DNA of 64,000 nt from the NCBI RefSeq assembly GCF_040954835.1, contig NC_090697.1, positions 26,591,001 through 26,655,000 on the forward strand. Reading direction: 5' to 3'. The notes under the pieces were generated by a model. It made no database searches. It had not been told where the DNA came from and worked only from the letters and a program-made list of their open reading frames with translations. Position numbers and translations under genes: made by a program. Of this stretch, positions 14,401 through 25,920 are shown piece by piece (position 1 is the first letter of the stretch; every line of letters starts with the position of its first letter). This DNA comes from Lepisosteus oculatus (taxonomy: Eukaryota > Chordata > Actinopteri > Semionotiformes > Lepisosteidae).

Positions 14401-17400
14401 AACATATTTGCTGGAAGATATCTATGATTTTAGTGCATTGAGTGTACAGCAAATGACATTAGTTTGACAGTGTTGGGAGAGGACCCACGGGTCCTCTATA
14501 AAATAATCACACAAAAACCTAAGGTAGTGTGCTGCTTTTTGCACACTGATAAAATGCCATATATATTCTTAAAATTGTTAAAATCTAAGTTTAATTTAAA
14601 CATTGAAAAATCATTTTCTTAAAACAAAACTACAGACGTTTTGTAGTATGATGTATATAAAGAATAGATTCAAAATAAAAGTGTTTATATTTAATGAATA
14701 TCTAAATATAAGATGTCCTGAATTTGTTTTAAAAAGCATCTGAAGATCATGTCAGATATTTGATCAATTAAAGATTTAACTAGTTTTTGTCCAATTACCA
14801 GGGCTCTTGAAGCTCTATTCATAAGTAAATTGTCCTAGTTCCTCGATGCATGTAGTATGTCTGCTGGGTGTGTAACATCCCTCTCCTTGTGTGTGTGTGT
14901 GTTTCAGCACATAATGAAACACCTGAACCTGCAGCCTCATGACTCTCATGGGGTTGACTTCTCTCGAGTGCGGATGTTGAACCTCAACAACTGGGCACAG
15001 TACTACAGGCAGACCTTGATCTTCAGTGCCATACAGGACCCCCAGATCAACAACATCCTTACACAGTCCTGCTTCAACTACAGGGGTCAGGTCAGTTCAG
15101 TGGCACCTTCTGGGCACACCAGGCTTGGGTCATCAGATGCTTCTGTCTGTTCATCCATCATCAGCTATCGCTGCTTATTCCTAGTATCTTCTACCGCAAG
15201 CCGGAGACTGTTCTGCAAGTGCAGGGTTTGGACACACGCGTACAGGGACAATGTAGAGAGACTAATCCTAGACATCATGTCTTGGGTGGGAGCAACCTGT
15301 ATCACCCAAAACATGCTAACTCCTCACAGAAGGCAAGGCAGATCAGAACCCTAGCTGCTGCTCCATGCTGCTACCCGCTACACATTGCAGTCTTCCACAG
15401 TTCCCCTGGAAATCAGTTGCCATGTTTCCATCTCTCCAATCCTGCTATATTCTGATTTGTCTTCTCTGTCTTGAAGTGCCTCTTCTGCGCTAGTGTGGGT
15501 TCAACTTTTACTTGTTCCTCAGAAACACACTAATTTCTTACAGCTGTTTCTTTTTAAGGTTTGTGGTTGTTCCTCGGGGATTGATCCCAGGACCCCAGAG
15601 CTTGTGAGCCAGCAATGCCACTGTATCACCATGCCACCCTCAGTTATATAAAAAAAATGATACTATCAGTGTTGTTAATAGAAAGACAATGACTGACACT
15701 TCGCGGTAAATTAATAAAATTTGAAGCCACATCATGGCATTTAAAAAGAGATTAAATACACGTGTGAGCTAACCTTTTTATCTGTCTTCAGGTGGCGGTG
15801 AAGAATTTGCCTAAAACTGGGTCAATTTGCCAGGTGCTAGTGCAGCTGCCCCATGTGTTTCAGAGGCTGCATGCTGATAGCTTCATGGATCAGGATTCCA
15901 GGTCAGTCTGTTAGGGTTTTACCAACTTTATTCTGTCAGTGTGCAGTGCAGAGTTTTGAAAGCTAGGTGGCGCTACTTACCACTTATTTTTCATCCATAA
16001 CCAGAAAACTTTCCTATCTGTCTGATTATTATTGTGAATTGATTGGTCAGCAACATGGATGTATCAGTATTGCCATGCAGCTCCTTATCCTGTGTTAAAA
16101 GTTCCTTTTATGAGATTCTTTTATTCACAAGGGATTGAAACACAAACATGTGAGAGGGTGGGTGTATTGAGCTCATTTTATTTCATGAAATGACTTCACC
16201 CTTTTTAGTTTGAAAGACTGAATGATGGTAAGTGTGACAGCTTTTATTGTAATTTTTGTATTTTATTTTCCTACAGAAATGTCAGATTCGTTTCTTTATC
16301 TTCTTTAATAAATCCCTAGGATCTAATTTAATATTGCTACTGTATTTATCTTCACTTATTCAAAATCTAAACATGAAAAGACTAATGTTTCCCATAGTTT
16401 GAGTGTGTGTCAATATGTGGGGGTTGACAGTATGGCTAAATCTGACCTGTGTTTCTACAGGTTTCAGTTCTTCGTTGACAAGATCCTGCCACAGTACCGG
16501 GATGCGGTGATGTCTCACACTCTCATCTACGTGCCCTCGTACTTTGACTATGTCCGTCTGCGCAACTTCCTGCGCAAAGAAGAGATCAACTTCACCAGCA
16601 TCTGCGAGTATTCCAAGAAATCTGAGGTGTCTCGTGCAAGGCACTTCTTCCAAAAGGGAGAAAAGCAGTTCCTGCTCTTCACTGAGCGTTTCCATTTCTA
16701 CAAAAGGTGAGCATGGGAGCTGCACACTTCTCTACGTAGATCTTGCATGATGAAGCCTTACTGGTAGTTTGCTTTTGCTTTTCTGTGAAAGCATAAATGA
16801 CCCACTTTACAGCTGGGATCTCCAATCCTGGTCCAGGAGAGCATCAATCCAGTTATTCTTATAGGTCATCATGAACCAGAGGATCTTCAGCTCTGGTCCT
16901 CGAAAACCCCAATCATGGTACTATTATAGGTCATCCTGAACCAGGTCCAACCACAGCAATATGTCATGCTACAGTTTACAGCTCACTGACCTACAACAAA
17001 ATTGATCTTGAAGAAACTCCAAATTCTGCTGTGAGGAAACCAATATAATTTTCTCTTAATAGACAAATAGACCAGAGGTAATAAACAAACAAACAACACT
17101 GGCACATCATCTTAATAATAAGTAAATTAAGCAATAGAGTATAACATTTAAGATTGGCATTGACAATTAATTGAATAGGTCAAATGCTGTTTTTAATAAT
17201 AATGGGCTACACAGTCGCACAGTGGTTAGCATAGCTGTTCAGTTCCTTGGGTGCTTCTGTGTGGAGTTTGTATGTTCTCCCTGTGTGTTCATGTCGGATT
17301 CCTTTGGGTGCTCAAGTTTCCACCCACTGTTCAAAGAGTACTGGTTAATTTGCTTCTGTAAAAATTGGTCCTGGTGTGAGTGTGTGCGTGTTTTTGTCTG

Positions 17401-19354
17401 GGTGTGCCCTGCGATGGACTGGCGTCCCATCCAGGGTGTATCCTGCTTTGCACCAGTTACTTACCAGGATAGGCTCCAGTTCTCCTGCTACTCTGTATTG
17501 GATAAAATGGTTAGAAAATGGACAATAAAATAATTTATTGGATGCAAATTTAAAGATTACGTAAGTACAGTATTAAAGTAATGATGTATTTAAAAATTCA
17601 GTCTTTGCTTGAATATCTTTGGGAGCATTTGTTTTGGTGAAACCTTGGCAGTTTTTTCACTGTGAGAATGGCAGTTCACTGTTACCTCCACCCACCTTTC
17701 TTTCTGCTAAAGAAAAGGAATTTCTCCCAAAGTATTGTCATTCTGTTGCAGCTGCCATTCAGTCTGTGCTTATCTGTGTCAGTAGGATTTTGTAGGCGTT
17801 TTTGTTGATCTCTAACATTAGAGAATATATTCTTGTCTTCATAAAGGCAGGAATACAAATACAACTTTTTATTTGAAACCAGTTTGATGTTTTACAAACC
17901 GATGACCTTCATACAGATAGCCCTGATTAAAGAAAAATGTATTCACTCCACAGATCATTGTATATAGTATTAACTAATATGAAATATATTAGATAATATT
18001 GTCCATATTGCTGCATCACAGAGTTATTTACTAGAAGGGAACTCATGGATGATATGGGGCTTCTGTCATAAATTGGATCAGATGAGAAGTGAGAATTTGC
18101 TTCAGTGGTTGAATAGGATTTGTGGTAGGCCAGATTCAAAGTTGTTGTTATTGTGTAAGTCAAGCACAGACTTTAGCCATGGTAAGCACCCTTACTTAAC
18201 AGTGCTATGGATTGTTATAAACTGTAACGAACAGTTCTTTCCGGACCCTATGCGGACGACACAATCCGACGAAGTGGGGGAACACTGGGGAAACGTCATG
18301 CAGGAAAACGGGGCTGAAGACAGGGGGGCGTGTCCAAGGTGCGCTGGTGCACGGGGGAGGTGTGGCCGAGGCGAACAATCCAAGAGTAATCCTTAGGGAA
18401 AATCCAAAAACACACGAGAAAGTCCAAAACCAGGAGATCCATCAGAACAAGAATAAAAAACCACGAAGACCGGGTCGGAACCGGCGGACAGGGACAAGGA
18501 ACAGGGGTTAAAACCTTAACGGGACCAGGCGCTTCCTGGTCCCGGACTCGCACGATATGGAAATCAGATGCAGAGCCCGGAAGAGCGTCAGCGCCTGGCT
18601 TTTAAGGTGGGCTGGGAATGGGGAGCAGGTGCATAGAATACAGTTTCACGTGAAAGGGCTGGAGCACCCTTAAGGAGGGGGGGACTATAATCGTGACATA
18701 AACCAAGTCATCTGGACTTCCTTTTCATCTGAAAGACTTCTCCTACAATTTTAAGAGGGACAATGGTTTGGAAATCCTGGTCCAGAGGCAAGAGCGCCAC
18801 CTACAGGTCGACTAACGCCCCTTGCGGGAGCAAGCTGACCTTCCAGGAGCCCCCGACGCAGTTCTGACCAGGTCAAGACATGCTCACCTCCGAGATCAAA
18901 TGTGATCAAAGGTGAAAGACCTGCTGTCTGGTCAATAAAAGTCTGACTTTCGCTTGGCTGGTGTTACAGTGTTACATCCCTACAGTTTTTAAAATATTTA
19001 GCCCCTCACACTATTCTGCAGTGGGAGCCTCGTTTCCCTCTTTGACGGGGCTGACATCTTTGAACAAGAAGTTCAGTTATTTTTTTTCTCGTTTGCTCCA
19101 GGTACACCATCAAAGGCATCCACAACCTGATCTTCTACGCGCTGCCCACCTACCCCCACTTCTACAGCGAAGTGTGCAACATGCTGAAGGCCTCGAGCGG
19201 CGGGGAGGAGGCCAGCTGGACCTGCACTGTGCTCTACTCCCGCTACGACACGCAGAGGTTGGCCATGGTGGCCGGGGCGGAACGCGCCGCTCAGATGCTG
19301 CAGTCTAAGAAGTCTGTGCACTTGTTCATCACGGGGGGCGACGAAGCCCCTTGA
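5436..19354 (+). CDS. UTP25: UTP25 small-subunit processome component (DIEXF/Def), 12 coding exons
   Basis: Exons: 5436-5536, 5719-5758, 7155-7341, 8445-8684, 9269-9360, 11817-12224, 13201-13417, 14142-14344, 14908-15090, 15792-15901, 16461-16706, 19102-19354. All junctions are GT-AG and phases match, giving 2280 nt and 759 residues (human about 756). Seen: basic start MGKRRQKNQ with KKQKKH; a Glu/Asp/Ser-rich acidic region at about 48-190; the conserved core [19 protein letters not shown] at the exon 6/7 join; ASPLGLRT; a DEAD-like DQAD at about 482-485 followed by [35 protein letters not shown]; and [17 protein letters not shown]. The family is helicase-like but lacks a functional ATP-binding P-loop. 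It works in the nucleolus in 18S rRNA maturation, and in zebrafish Def also promotes p53 turnover with calpain 3. The start has a good context (AAAGATGG). Introns contain the repeats listed separately. Identification is firm. Confidence 0.97.
5885..6110. repeat. Interspersed repeat fragment (GGTCCTGGAGAGCC family), UTP25 intron 2
   Basis: It starts with GTCTGGTCCTGGAGAGCCAC, a phrase recurring in altered form near 16812, 16888, 28134 and 32881, and ends with a partly inverted counterpart (CTCCTGGACTGTGGTTC). It is probably a small non-autonomous DNA transposon. Only the ends are recognisable. Confidence 0.5.
6130..6430. mobile_element. Tc1-like transposon end fragment, UTP25 intron 2
   Basis: TTGCAAAAGTAATCACACCC followed by TTTTCACACTTTGTTGC resembles the terminal region of fish Tc1-like elements, as at 55705. 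No transposase is recognisable here. Confidence 0.5.
9530..9790 (-). mobile_element. tRNA-derived SINE (type II) fragment, UTP25 intron 5
   Basis: The minus-strand head carries a B-box-like GGGTTCGAGTCCC and a distal CTTGAGTCAGGC block, shared with the copies at 27650, 34985, 46050 and 48013. The left part (9530-9660) is also repeat-like. Confidence 0.6.
10095..10110 (+). repeat. Poly-G run in UTP25 intron 5
   Basis: An uninterrupted G run of about 15. It is a mononucleotide tract prone to length variation and assembly error. Confidence 0.85.
11500..11740 (+). mobile_element. LINE 3' fragment, UTP25 intron 5
   Basis: A broken frame reads [11 protein letters not shown], followed by a tail ending GGGTCGAATGGCCCCCTCTTG. 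This fits the C-terminus and 3' UTR of a CR1/L2-type non-LTR retrotransposon. The same tail, reversed, is at 61750. Confidence 0.6.
13640..13878. mobile_element. Long-palindrome (foldback) element in UTP25 intron 7
   Basis: The left arm (about 13668-13748) and right arm (about 13798-13874) are imperfect reverse complements of about 75-80 bp. Both contain GAACAAGTAATAG, CCATGCTGAA, GAAAACACAACATTTC and GTGGGGCC, around a loop of about 50 bp. It looks like a foldback/MITE element. Half copies lie at 22285-22372 and about 45845-45885. Confidence 0.7.
14888..14907 (+). promoter_or_regulatory. (TG)7T3 polypyrimidine tract at the UTP25 exon 9 acceptor
   Basis: Directly before CAG of exon 9 the tract is seven TG units followed by TTTCAG, not a run of pyrimidines. 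UG repeats are bound by TDP-43/CELF-type factors and can weaken exon inclusion, as in CFTR. Exon 9 is 183 nt and phase 0-0, so skipping would stay in frame. Confidence 0.6.
15577..15641 (-). mobile_element. SINE type I head fragment, UTP25 intron 9
   Basis: Minus strand: GGGTGGCATGGTGATACAGT, then a B-box-like GGGATCAATCCC. Only the tRNA-like head remains. Confidence 0.6.
15960..15973 (+). promoter_or_regulatory. CTCF-like motif, UTP25 intron 10
   Basis: AAGCTAGGTGGCGC matches 11 of 14 positions of CCASYAGRKGGCRS, including the whole core (SYAGRKGGCRS). Motif match only; occupancy unknown. Confidence 0.35.
16800..16960. repeat. Interspersed repeat fragment in UTP25 intron 11
   Basis: Two nearby phrases (ATCCTGGTCCAGGAGAGC and GCTCTGGTCCTCGAAAACC), each followed by ATAGGTCATC and TGAACCAG, suggest a small tandemly repeated or duplicated element of the GGTCCTGGAG family. 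Confidence 0.5.
17203..17525 (+). mobile_element. tRNA-derived SINE (type I) in UTP25 intron 11
   Basis: Head CGCACAGTGGTTAGCATAGC; body GTGTGGAGTTTGTATGTTC and CCCTGCGATGGACTGGCGTC; tail TTGGATAAAATGGTTAGAAA. Nearly full length, but the B-box region is partly deleted. Confidence 0.85.
18223..18698 (-). mobile_element. Solo LTR (Ty3/Gypsy-like) in UTP25 intron 11
   Basis: A GC-rich 476-bp block starts TGTAACGA and ends TCGTGACA, imperfect inverted TG...CA termini. It is flanked on both sides by the same 5-bp target site, TAAAC (18218-18222 and 18699-18703). Read on the minus strand it has a TTAAAAGCC TATA-like element and no ORF of a retroelement. No internal gag-pol or second LTR is present, so it is a recombination-derived solo LTR. 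Family assignment is by 5-bp TSD and style only. Confidence 0.7.
18765..18850. repeat. Interspersed repeat carrying a CTCF-like motif, copy 1
   Basis: Shares TGGTTTGGAA, GAGCGCCACCTAC and GGTC in the same order and spacing with the copy at 40165-40255. It lies between the solo LTR and the last UTP25 exon. Confidence 0.6.
18790..18806 (-). promoter_or_regulatory. CTCF-like motif, UTP25 intron 11
   Basis: The minus strand reads CCTGTAGGTGGCGC, 13 of 14 to CCASYAGRKGGCRS. It is embedded in the repeat at 18765-18850. Confidence 0.45.
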
Positions 19355-20254
19355 CCGGGGATGAGCAGAGAACAGCCGCCTCATCCATTCGTCTCCTGGG
19401 AACTTCAGCACAGGCAGGTTGCCCGTGACCAGAGAGCTGATACTTGTGGAATTGAAGTGCTCCGTGTCGCACAACTGCAGTGGTTTCTGATCTTTATGAA
19501 ACCCAGAAGGATCAGAGCTGTTTTCCATCTTCTTCACTGCACACTTAGATGCTTAATTCCGTAAGGATTAAATTATGCTGAAAATTTTTTTTCTTTTAAG
19601 GCTTTTAAGGAGACCGTTTTGTTTCGCCGTATATAAAAACATTAAAACCTAAAAGACTTGCTGAATGGGCAAAAGAAATGACCATTAAACCAAAAATGTT
19701 CAAAACCTCCCTCTCCATTTGCACATCACCACAACATACAATAGACGTGCATACTTTCTTAAACCTGCCTCCAACGACACGTACAAACAGACCAGTTTCA
19801 CAGCTCAGTTTCTAAGATGACTTAAGAAGGGTGTTCATTTATCTTAGTCAGGCATTGCACGATCAATGCCAATGAGTTTTCAGAGCCAGTGAGTTGATCT
19901 TTGTTGTGTATAGAGAGCTTCATAGCTAAAGTCGAGTCAGTGCTCGTGTGAGGGGAGCATGTTTAAACTGAAAAATGTGGGGTAAAGGAGGTTCTTTCAT
20001 CGCACCTACAGACTATTCTTCCTTTCATAACTGTGGTTTATTATTAACAATCTAGACAATTTGTCACAATGTGCAACAAGTCATCAGTGAGGTGTTCCTA
20101 TAACAGTGGAAAAGAGAAGCTTTCGTTTTTTTGTTTCTGGCTTGCCGAAACTCTCCAAAAAATCTTTTATTTAGTCTCGTACAAAAGATTTAAACTCATC
20201 CTTGTGATTTCATTGTGCCCTCTTAACATAACGCAGAGAAACTAAAAACAAATT

Positions 20255-20260
20255 AATAAA
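20255..20260 (+). promoter_or_regulatory. Candidate poly(A) signal of UTP25
   Basis: AATAAA about 900 bp after the UTP25 stop, followed by a T/GT-containing stretch. It would give a 3' UTR of roughly 0.9 kb. Another AATAAA at about 20414 is an alternative. No earlier canonical hexamer was seen, only ATTAAA near 19564. Confidence 0.45.
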
Positions 20261-20284
20261 ACTTGTATTCAAGACCCAAGAAAA

Positions 20285-22284
20285 GAAATACCTGCTCTTC
20301 AGCAGCAACAGTCACTCCTTGAGTTTAATGTAAGATCTGTCCCTTAGAGCCTGACCTCTAAACACCTGGCTGGGTGCCGTTATACTGGCCATAATGGGAT
20401 TTACAAACTTGACAAATAAAGCACTTGAACCCTGAAGCTTCCGATCTAGGCAGACAGCTAATCCATAATGCAGTGCAATGTGCTCAGCTGAAACTGCAGG
20501 AGCTAATTTTAGCCACCAGAGATGGGAGGGCATTTGGGGCATATAGTGCCACAGATGTAATGAAGAAAAGGGTACTGCCATCATTATGGAAGAATTGCAT
20601 TTATATCAGCACCAGAGCTTTCAAGAAATAATTACATATAGTACAGGTGCCTCCCAGTGTACCTAAATATTAGTGTAAAACTGAAAGCACGTGTAAAATG
20701 ACATACTGAGTATTTGAAAAGTAGTGGAGTGTGCCTTTTCTGGGGTCACCAGTGTTTTCCTTGTTTTCCCATTCTATTTCGTACAGTTTAATAATAAAAC
20801 TAGTAAATAAGAGCATGGTATGAATAACAGCTTGGTTACTTCAGCATCAGGCCTGAGTTGCTTTTATGTGCATCAACACTGGTTGAAACTCGCTGGAACA
20901 AGCTGTCAAGAGGACACATTCCAGTATATAATTTGTAGTGTAAATCCTGCTTGAATACGTTTCAGATCTGTCCTCTCAACCTCTCAAAAGCTGAGGGAAT
21001 GTTCCGGTGCAGCTTGAATGTCTTTACACAAAGAAACACTTACGTTGTACTCCAATACAGGGGGTGGGGGGAATTTCCAAAGGGTATTTGTAAATTCCAG
21101 AGGGTAAATGTTCTATATTAAAATCGAAGCAGAATGACTCTGAAATTGATATGTAAATACACCATTCCTCAATGATCAGTACTGTTATCTAGAGGAAATG
21201 CAAAAACACACTCACCCAGCACAGAAACATACAGTAAGCACCATTTTTACTGTAGCCTCTGTCAATGAAAATTGTGGCATCCATCTACATCAGAGTGGTC
21301 TTGCTGACAAGTGGGAGTCAATGAACAGCTCTGCGCAGGTCAATAATGTTGGCGTGGGCACTAAATTCCCATTCAGTCAGCACTCCTTCAAAGAAATCTG
21401 TTGGTCAGTAGAATCAATCATTGAGCCTTGTAGGAGCTTCTTTGTTAGTTATTGTAACAAGGTGTTGAGGCTTTAATCTGCAGTTATATATATAAAGTGT
21501 CATTTAATATTCCATAATTATGTCAAAAATGTCGTGCTGACCTTCACAAAAGGTATAAGTTGCTATAGCTATGTATATAAAGTATATATTGTGCTGTATA
21601 AACCACAGAGAGCTGCAGTTAAAAGTCTGCGTTTATACCTTAATTAAAACACAAGGCAGGTCGACTGTACTTTGAATGTCTGACCCCAGAGTATAATCCC
21701 CAAAGCATTTATGGAAAAAAGGGATTTTAGGAAAAGGATTGTTATACGCATATGTAGCACACAGACTGTGATACCCACTTTACAGACCTTGCCACTGTAA
21801 TTTCTTACCTACATCAGACATTGTCTCCCTTTTTCTTAATGTAAGTATTTTTTCTTTCCATTGCATCTCTGATTACAGTTATCTTTAAGTAGATCACTGA
21901 AAGAATGCACTCATTGCCCTATGGAAAGTCTCATAGATTCTGTTGGATCCCTAATCCCTGCAAAATATGGGCATTATGAGACTGCTATATGCATATTATT
22001 TACCGAATAGCCATTTCATGTAGAAAGCATATTTAAATTTGAATTTCCTTGCTTTAATACATTCTTCTATAATGTGATTCAGCTTTTTACTTAGGTACTG
22101 TAAAAGTTTTAGTGGCTGATGCCAGCATAGGGTTTTTGTTGTTACCAAAACATGCAGGAGTGCATATCCTTGTTTCACTGCTGAATGTGAAACAGTCTCC
22201 TGAGTTAACCCTCAAAGAGATTTATCCTGGCCTTACGTTGTTCCTGACCAGGAATATTCTGAGATCAAGAATAACTCTTGTTTC
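20285..22284. other. UTP25-SYT14 intergenic DNA, no gene
   Basis: AT-rich, with no exon-like ORF and no recognised repeat apart from short TA runs near 21486. Confidence 0.5.
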
Positions 22285-22372
22285 AGGTGCTTCTTCGGGT
22301 CTTTCTTCTCTTTTCTGCATGGAATAAACCTATTACTTGTTCCTTTGCAGCCTACGCATGCTGACGCAGCCA
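22285..22372. mobile_element. Half copy of the palindromic element
   Basis: CTTTCTTCTCTTTTCTGCAT, GGAATAAACCTATTACTTGT and GCAGCCTACGCATGCTGACG match the reverse complement of the left arm of the element at 13640. Only one arm is present. Confidence 0.6.
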
Positions 22373-23449
22373 TTCACCTGAACTACTAAATATATGGTAC
22401 CAGAGCACATTTTCTATTGCTGCAGTGTCAAAAAAAGTAAAAGTACATAGTTGAGGCTGAAGTGGCTAATATCCCATCCCAAACATGCAATGACCTTGGT
22501 TTCCCTTAATGTTATATAATTAGCCTTTTATTGATCATTTGCATTCCCCAAGCTACAGTTCATCATCAAATAATCATTATTTTATATAGTGGTTTTTCAA
22601 GCACTGCAGGGATTAGGCAGGGTCAAGGCATTTCCAGATCCATAGACTTTGTCACACTAAGCCAGCAGGAGGAGTAATGTGCTGTTAACTTCAGCCCATT
22701 CATCAAAGGGAGCATTTGAATTACTCTGTTTTTCAGGGTGGCCAGAATTTCCCCCCGTCTGCATTAATACCAAAATCAATATGCAAATTTCTTTTGAATA
22801 TCCAAAACCTTTTCCGACTTGGAGGAAAGTGCTGTCTCTGTTGTTTTTCAGCTACCTGTAGGTGTCTAGTAAGTCAACAATCTATGACTGTGCTGTGTTT
22901 AAAGTGAATTACTAGATACGGTGATCATTTTAAGGCATTTGACTTCAAGTTAGTTTGCAACTTGAATCCCAATGTTAATCCTAACTGAATTTTCTGCTTG
23001 TAATAACAGACCATCTGACATTGATTTCTTTGTCTTTTTGTAACCTACATTGTTACACACAAAATATTAAATGATGAGTAGTGCAGATTAATTAATTAAG
23101 CACTATATTTATGGTTTAATTTGCTGTATATCATTCTAAAATGCAGCATAGATCTGTAATTTTCTTTGAGTACTATAATAATGAATGCAGTGCCTTTGGA
23201 CATTGGATATTCAATCAAGGTAATTCAATCAAGATATGAGCCATTTGTTTACATTATTGTACAGATGTAAAGATCCCCAATGTTAATATTCTTTATCTTA
23301 AAATTGTCATGGATGCAGGGAATGTTTGACTAATTGATCTTCCTAAAACTGAGTCCACTGACCCCTGCTATCAGAGAACATACTCGAACCTTTACCAGGA
23401 CATATCACGTAAACACACAGTGTGCTTTCCTTTTTCTTTGGTATTCTTC

Positions 23450-23790
23450 ACAATTTCTCTTTCCTCTGCAGAGCTCTGTCTCTCTTTAATAATACAGCTC
23501 TGAAGTCTCGTTCCTGTGCAGAACTGTGACATACTGTCTCCTCTTTACTAATAAGGCTCTGAAGTCCTCATATCTCTGCACAACTGTGACACACTGGCTC
23601 TTCTTTACTGATGCAGCTCTGAAGTCCTCATTCCTGTGCAGAACTGACATGCTCACTGTCTCTTTAATAATACAGCTCTTAATTCCTTATTCCTCAGCAG
23701 AACTGTGAAACAATGTCTCGTCTTTACTGATACAGCTACTTTATGAAGTCTTCATTTCTCTGCGGAATTGTGACACACTATCTCATCTTC
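23450..23790. repeat. Tandem repeat, about 60-bp unit, about 5.5 copies
   Basis: Units recur with the phrases TCTTTACTGATGCAGCTCTG, AAGTCCTCATTCCTGTGCAG and AACTGTGACACACTGTCTC. Copies differ by substitutions and small indels, so the array is old. A 60-codon ORF within it is a by-product. Confidence 0.8.
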
Positions 23791-23799
23791 AAGAGAGAA

Positions 23800-25920
23800 T
23801 TTCTCACCTAAAAACTGATAAATACCATTATCTCCTGGCCTCTGGTTTCTCCTGAATTCAAATGTTCCTGTAAATATGACTGTTATTATCAAAGAGGCAG
23901 TTATCCAGTACAGGAATTTGTATTTAGATTAGTTAGCACTGTTGGTTTTGTATGGCTGAACAATGATCTGGAAGTGTACAACATCTTTCTGTCACCTGCT
24001 CCCGAAACTCAAGAGAGCGCTTCCTGCGGAGGGGTCTGCAGGGGCTGCTGGGAGACAGAATCTCTTGGAGAAAACATCATTGTAATCAATTCAGTTGTTC
24101 AACTAAATTAGTCAATTAATCACCAATTAATGGACCTTTTGCTTACAGGTTTGCACCCTGCTTGTCTTTGACCACATTAAAAAAATGTTTTTTAGTCAGA
24201 GTAAAAAAAACCAACAATTTTTAGTTGTAACAAGACAGAATCCCAAAGTGTGAGGTGAACAGTTTTGTTTTGAAGGTTGGGTTTACTCTTTTCCACCTAT
24301 CGTGAATCACATCACATTTGCTCATCAAGATGATATTGAAGATTGTTGCTATGGAAACAAAAGAGACGGCGACTCTTGCAGTGTCTATCGCACAGCCTTC
24401 TCAGTCTGGTAGCACTCTCTAGACTGAAGATGTTACCATTGGAAACCACCCGAGACCAACAAGCCTCAGTATATCCCCTCTGACCTTCCTATACTTCTCT
24501 ACTGATCTTCACACAGTGGCTCTGAGGCTTTGATAACTATGCAGCACTTAATACAATTCAAATTTTCTGTTTCAATGAGACTTGTACCTTATTGGCCCAC
24601 GTGGTGTCAGAAAGGTATTTTAGCAGGAGGCTACTGATTTCCTGCCACATATGAAATATTTGTTTGTTTGTTTTTTTGCAGAAAAATGTGTGTGTATATA
24701 TATAGCATTCATCTGATTGGCCCCTGGTAATTTCTGAATTATTTACACCATCTCTGTCTTTTTTTATTGATTTCTTCTGTTGTTCTTTGTTTGCTCTTTA
24801 CTTTTCATTATTTTTAAAATTTCCCTTTTGGATGACTAATGATTGCAATGATTTGCCATCAGGACTTTTCTTGTTACAGTCGTACCTGTGCGAGAAGCCT
24901 TATGCTGCTCGGAACGATCTGAGATTTGCACATTTTGTCACAATATAAACCATTTTGACCAGCAACTGCTCAATTGAGGTAGGATTGAGTAACCACTGTC
25001 ATCTTCCTAGGAAGATGGAACATCTTCTATATAGTTCAGTTGCTTGAATTAGAGGTTCAAAAAAGTAATGAGTCCTCCAAGATGGTGGAATTAGGTTTAC
25101 TTTTCTCCTTAGATCACCAGGATTTCACGTCCTGATGGCCAATGAAAGTAACTAAACAAGACATATCTTTGATCTTATTTAAAGAGTCAGTTTCCTGTAT
25201 GCATGAGTAAATACAGTATGTATATAGTGTTTATCTTCCTTATGGTTACTTTATGAATGGAACAACCTTTCTGCAGGTCAGCAGCTCCATTCATAGCACA
25301 TACAGCAGGTGTCAAATGAATGACCCTCCCCTGACAGAGAGTAATGCCCTGATGTTATTGTGGCTTTGGACACAGAGTTAACAGTGGGTCCTGCCAGCTT
25401 TCCTTGAGGTGTTTATCTGACTGGATTATTAACTTTATCTCAGTTGTGTCTGATGTAGAAATGAGGAAACATGCTCTTTTAAAGGCCTGGCGAGTCAAAT
25501 TCCATTCCTGAAAGTGCTCCATAATTTATTTCTGTCTTGGCCTTTAAAGATTTAATAAATAAGAAAAAATATCTACTGCATTGAATAATTATTGCAATTA
25601 ATCATCTGCTCTGCAAAATCTTGAATTTATAAATCTGTCAGAAAAGCCAATATTGTGATCATTTTATTTTAATGGAAACCTTAGGTTGGAATAAGGCCAA
25701 CAGACCCTCTGATTCTTCTGTTTGGCATTTTAGCGTATATGAAGTGTATTTGATAGTTTCAATTCACTTACAAAAAATAAGACTTTGTCTGGAACTAAAC
25801 ATCCTTTTTACATCTTCTAGACAATTAAGCAGGCAAACAAAATGTTAGGATATATAGTTAAAACTATAGAATTTGAATTATAGGTTGTCATGTCAAAATT
25901 GTTAAATGCATTATACTATA
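23800..25920. other. Intergenic DNA, nothing recognised
   Basis: AT-rich with a short TGTG/TATA tract near 24690-24706. No gene, RNA or clear transposable element could be supported. Confidence 0.5.
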
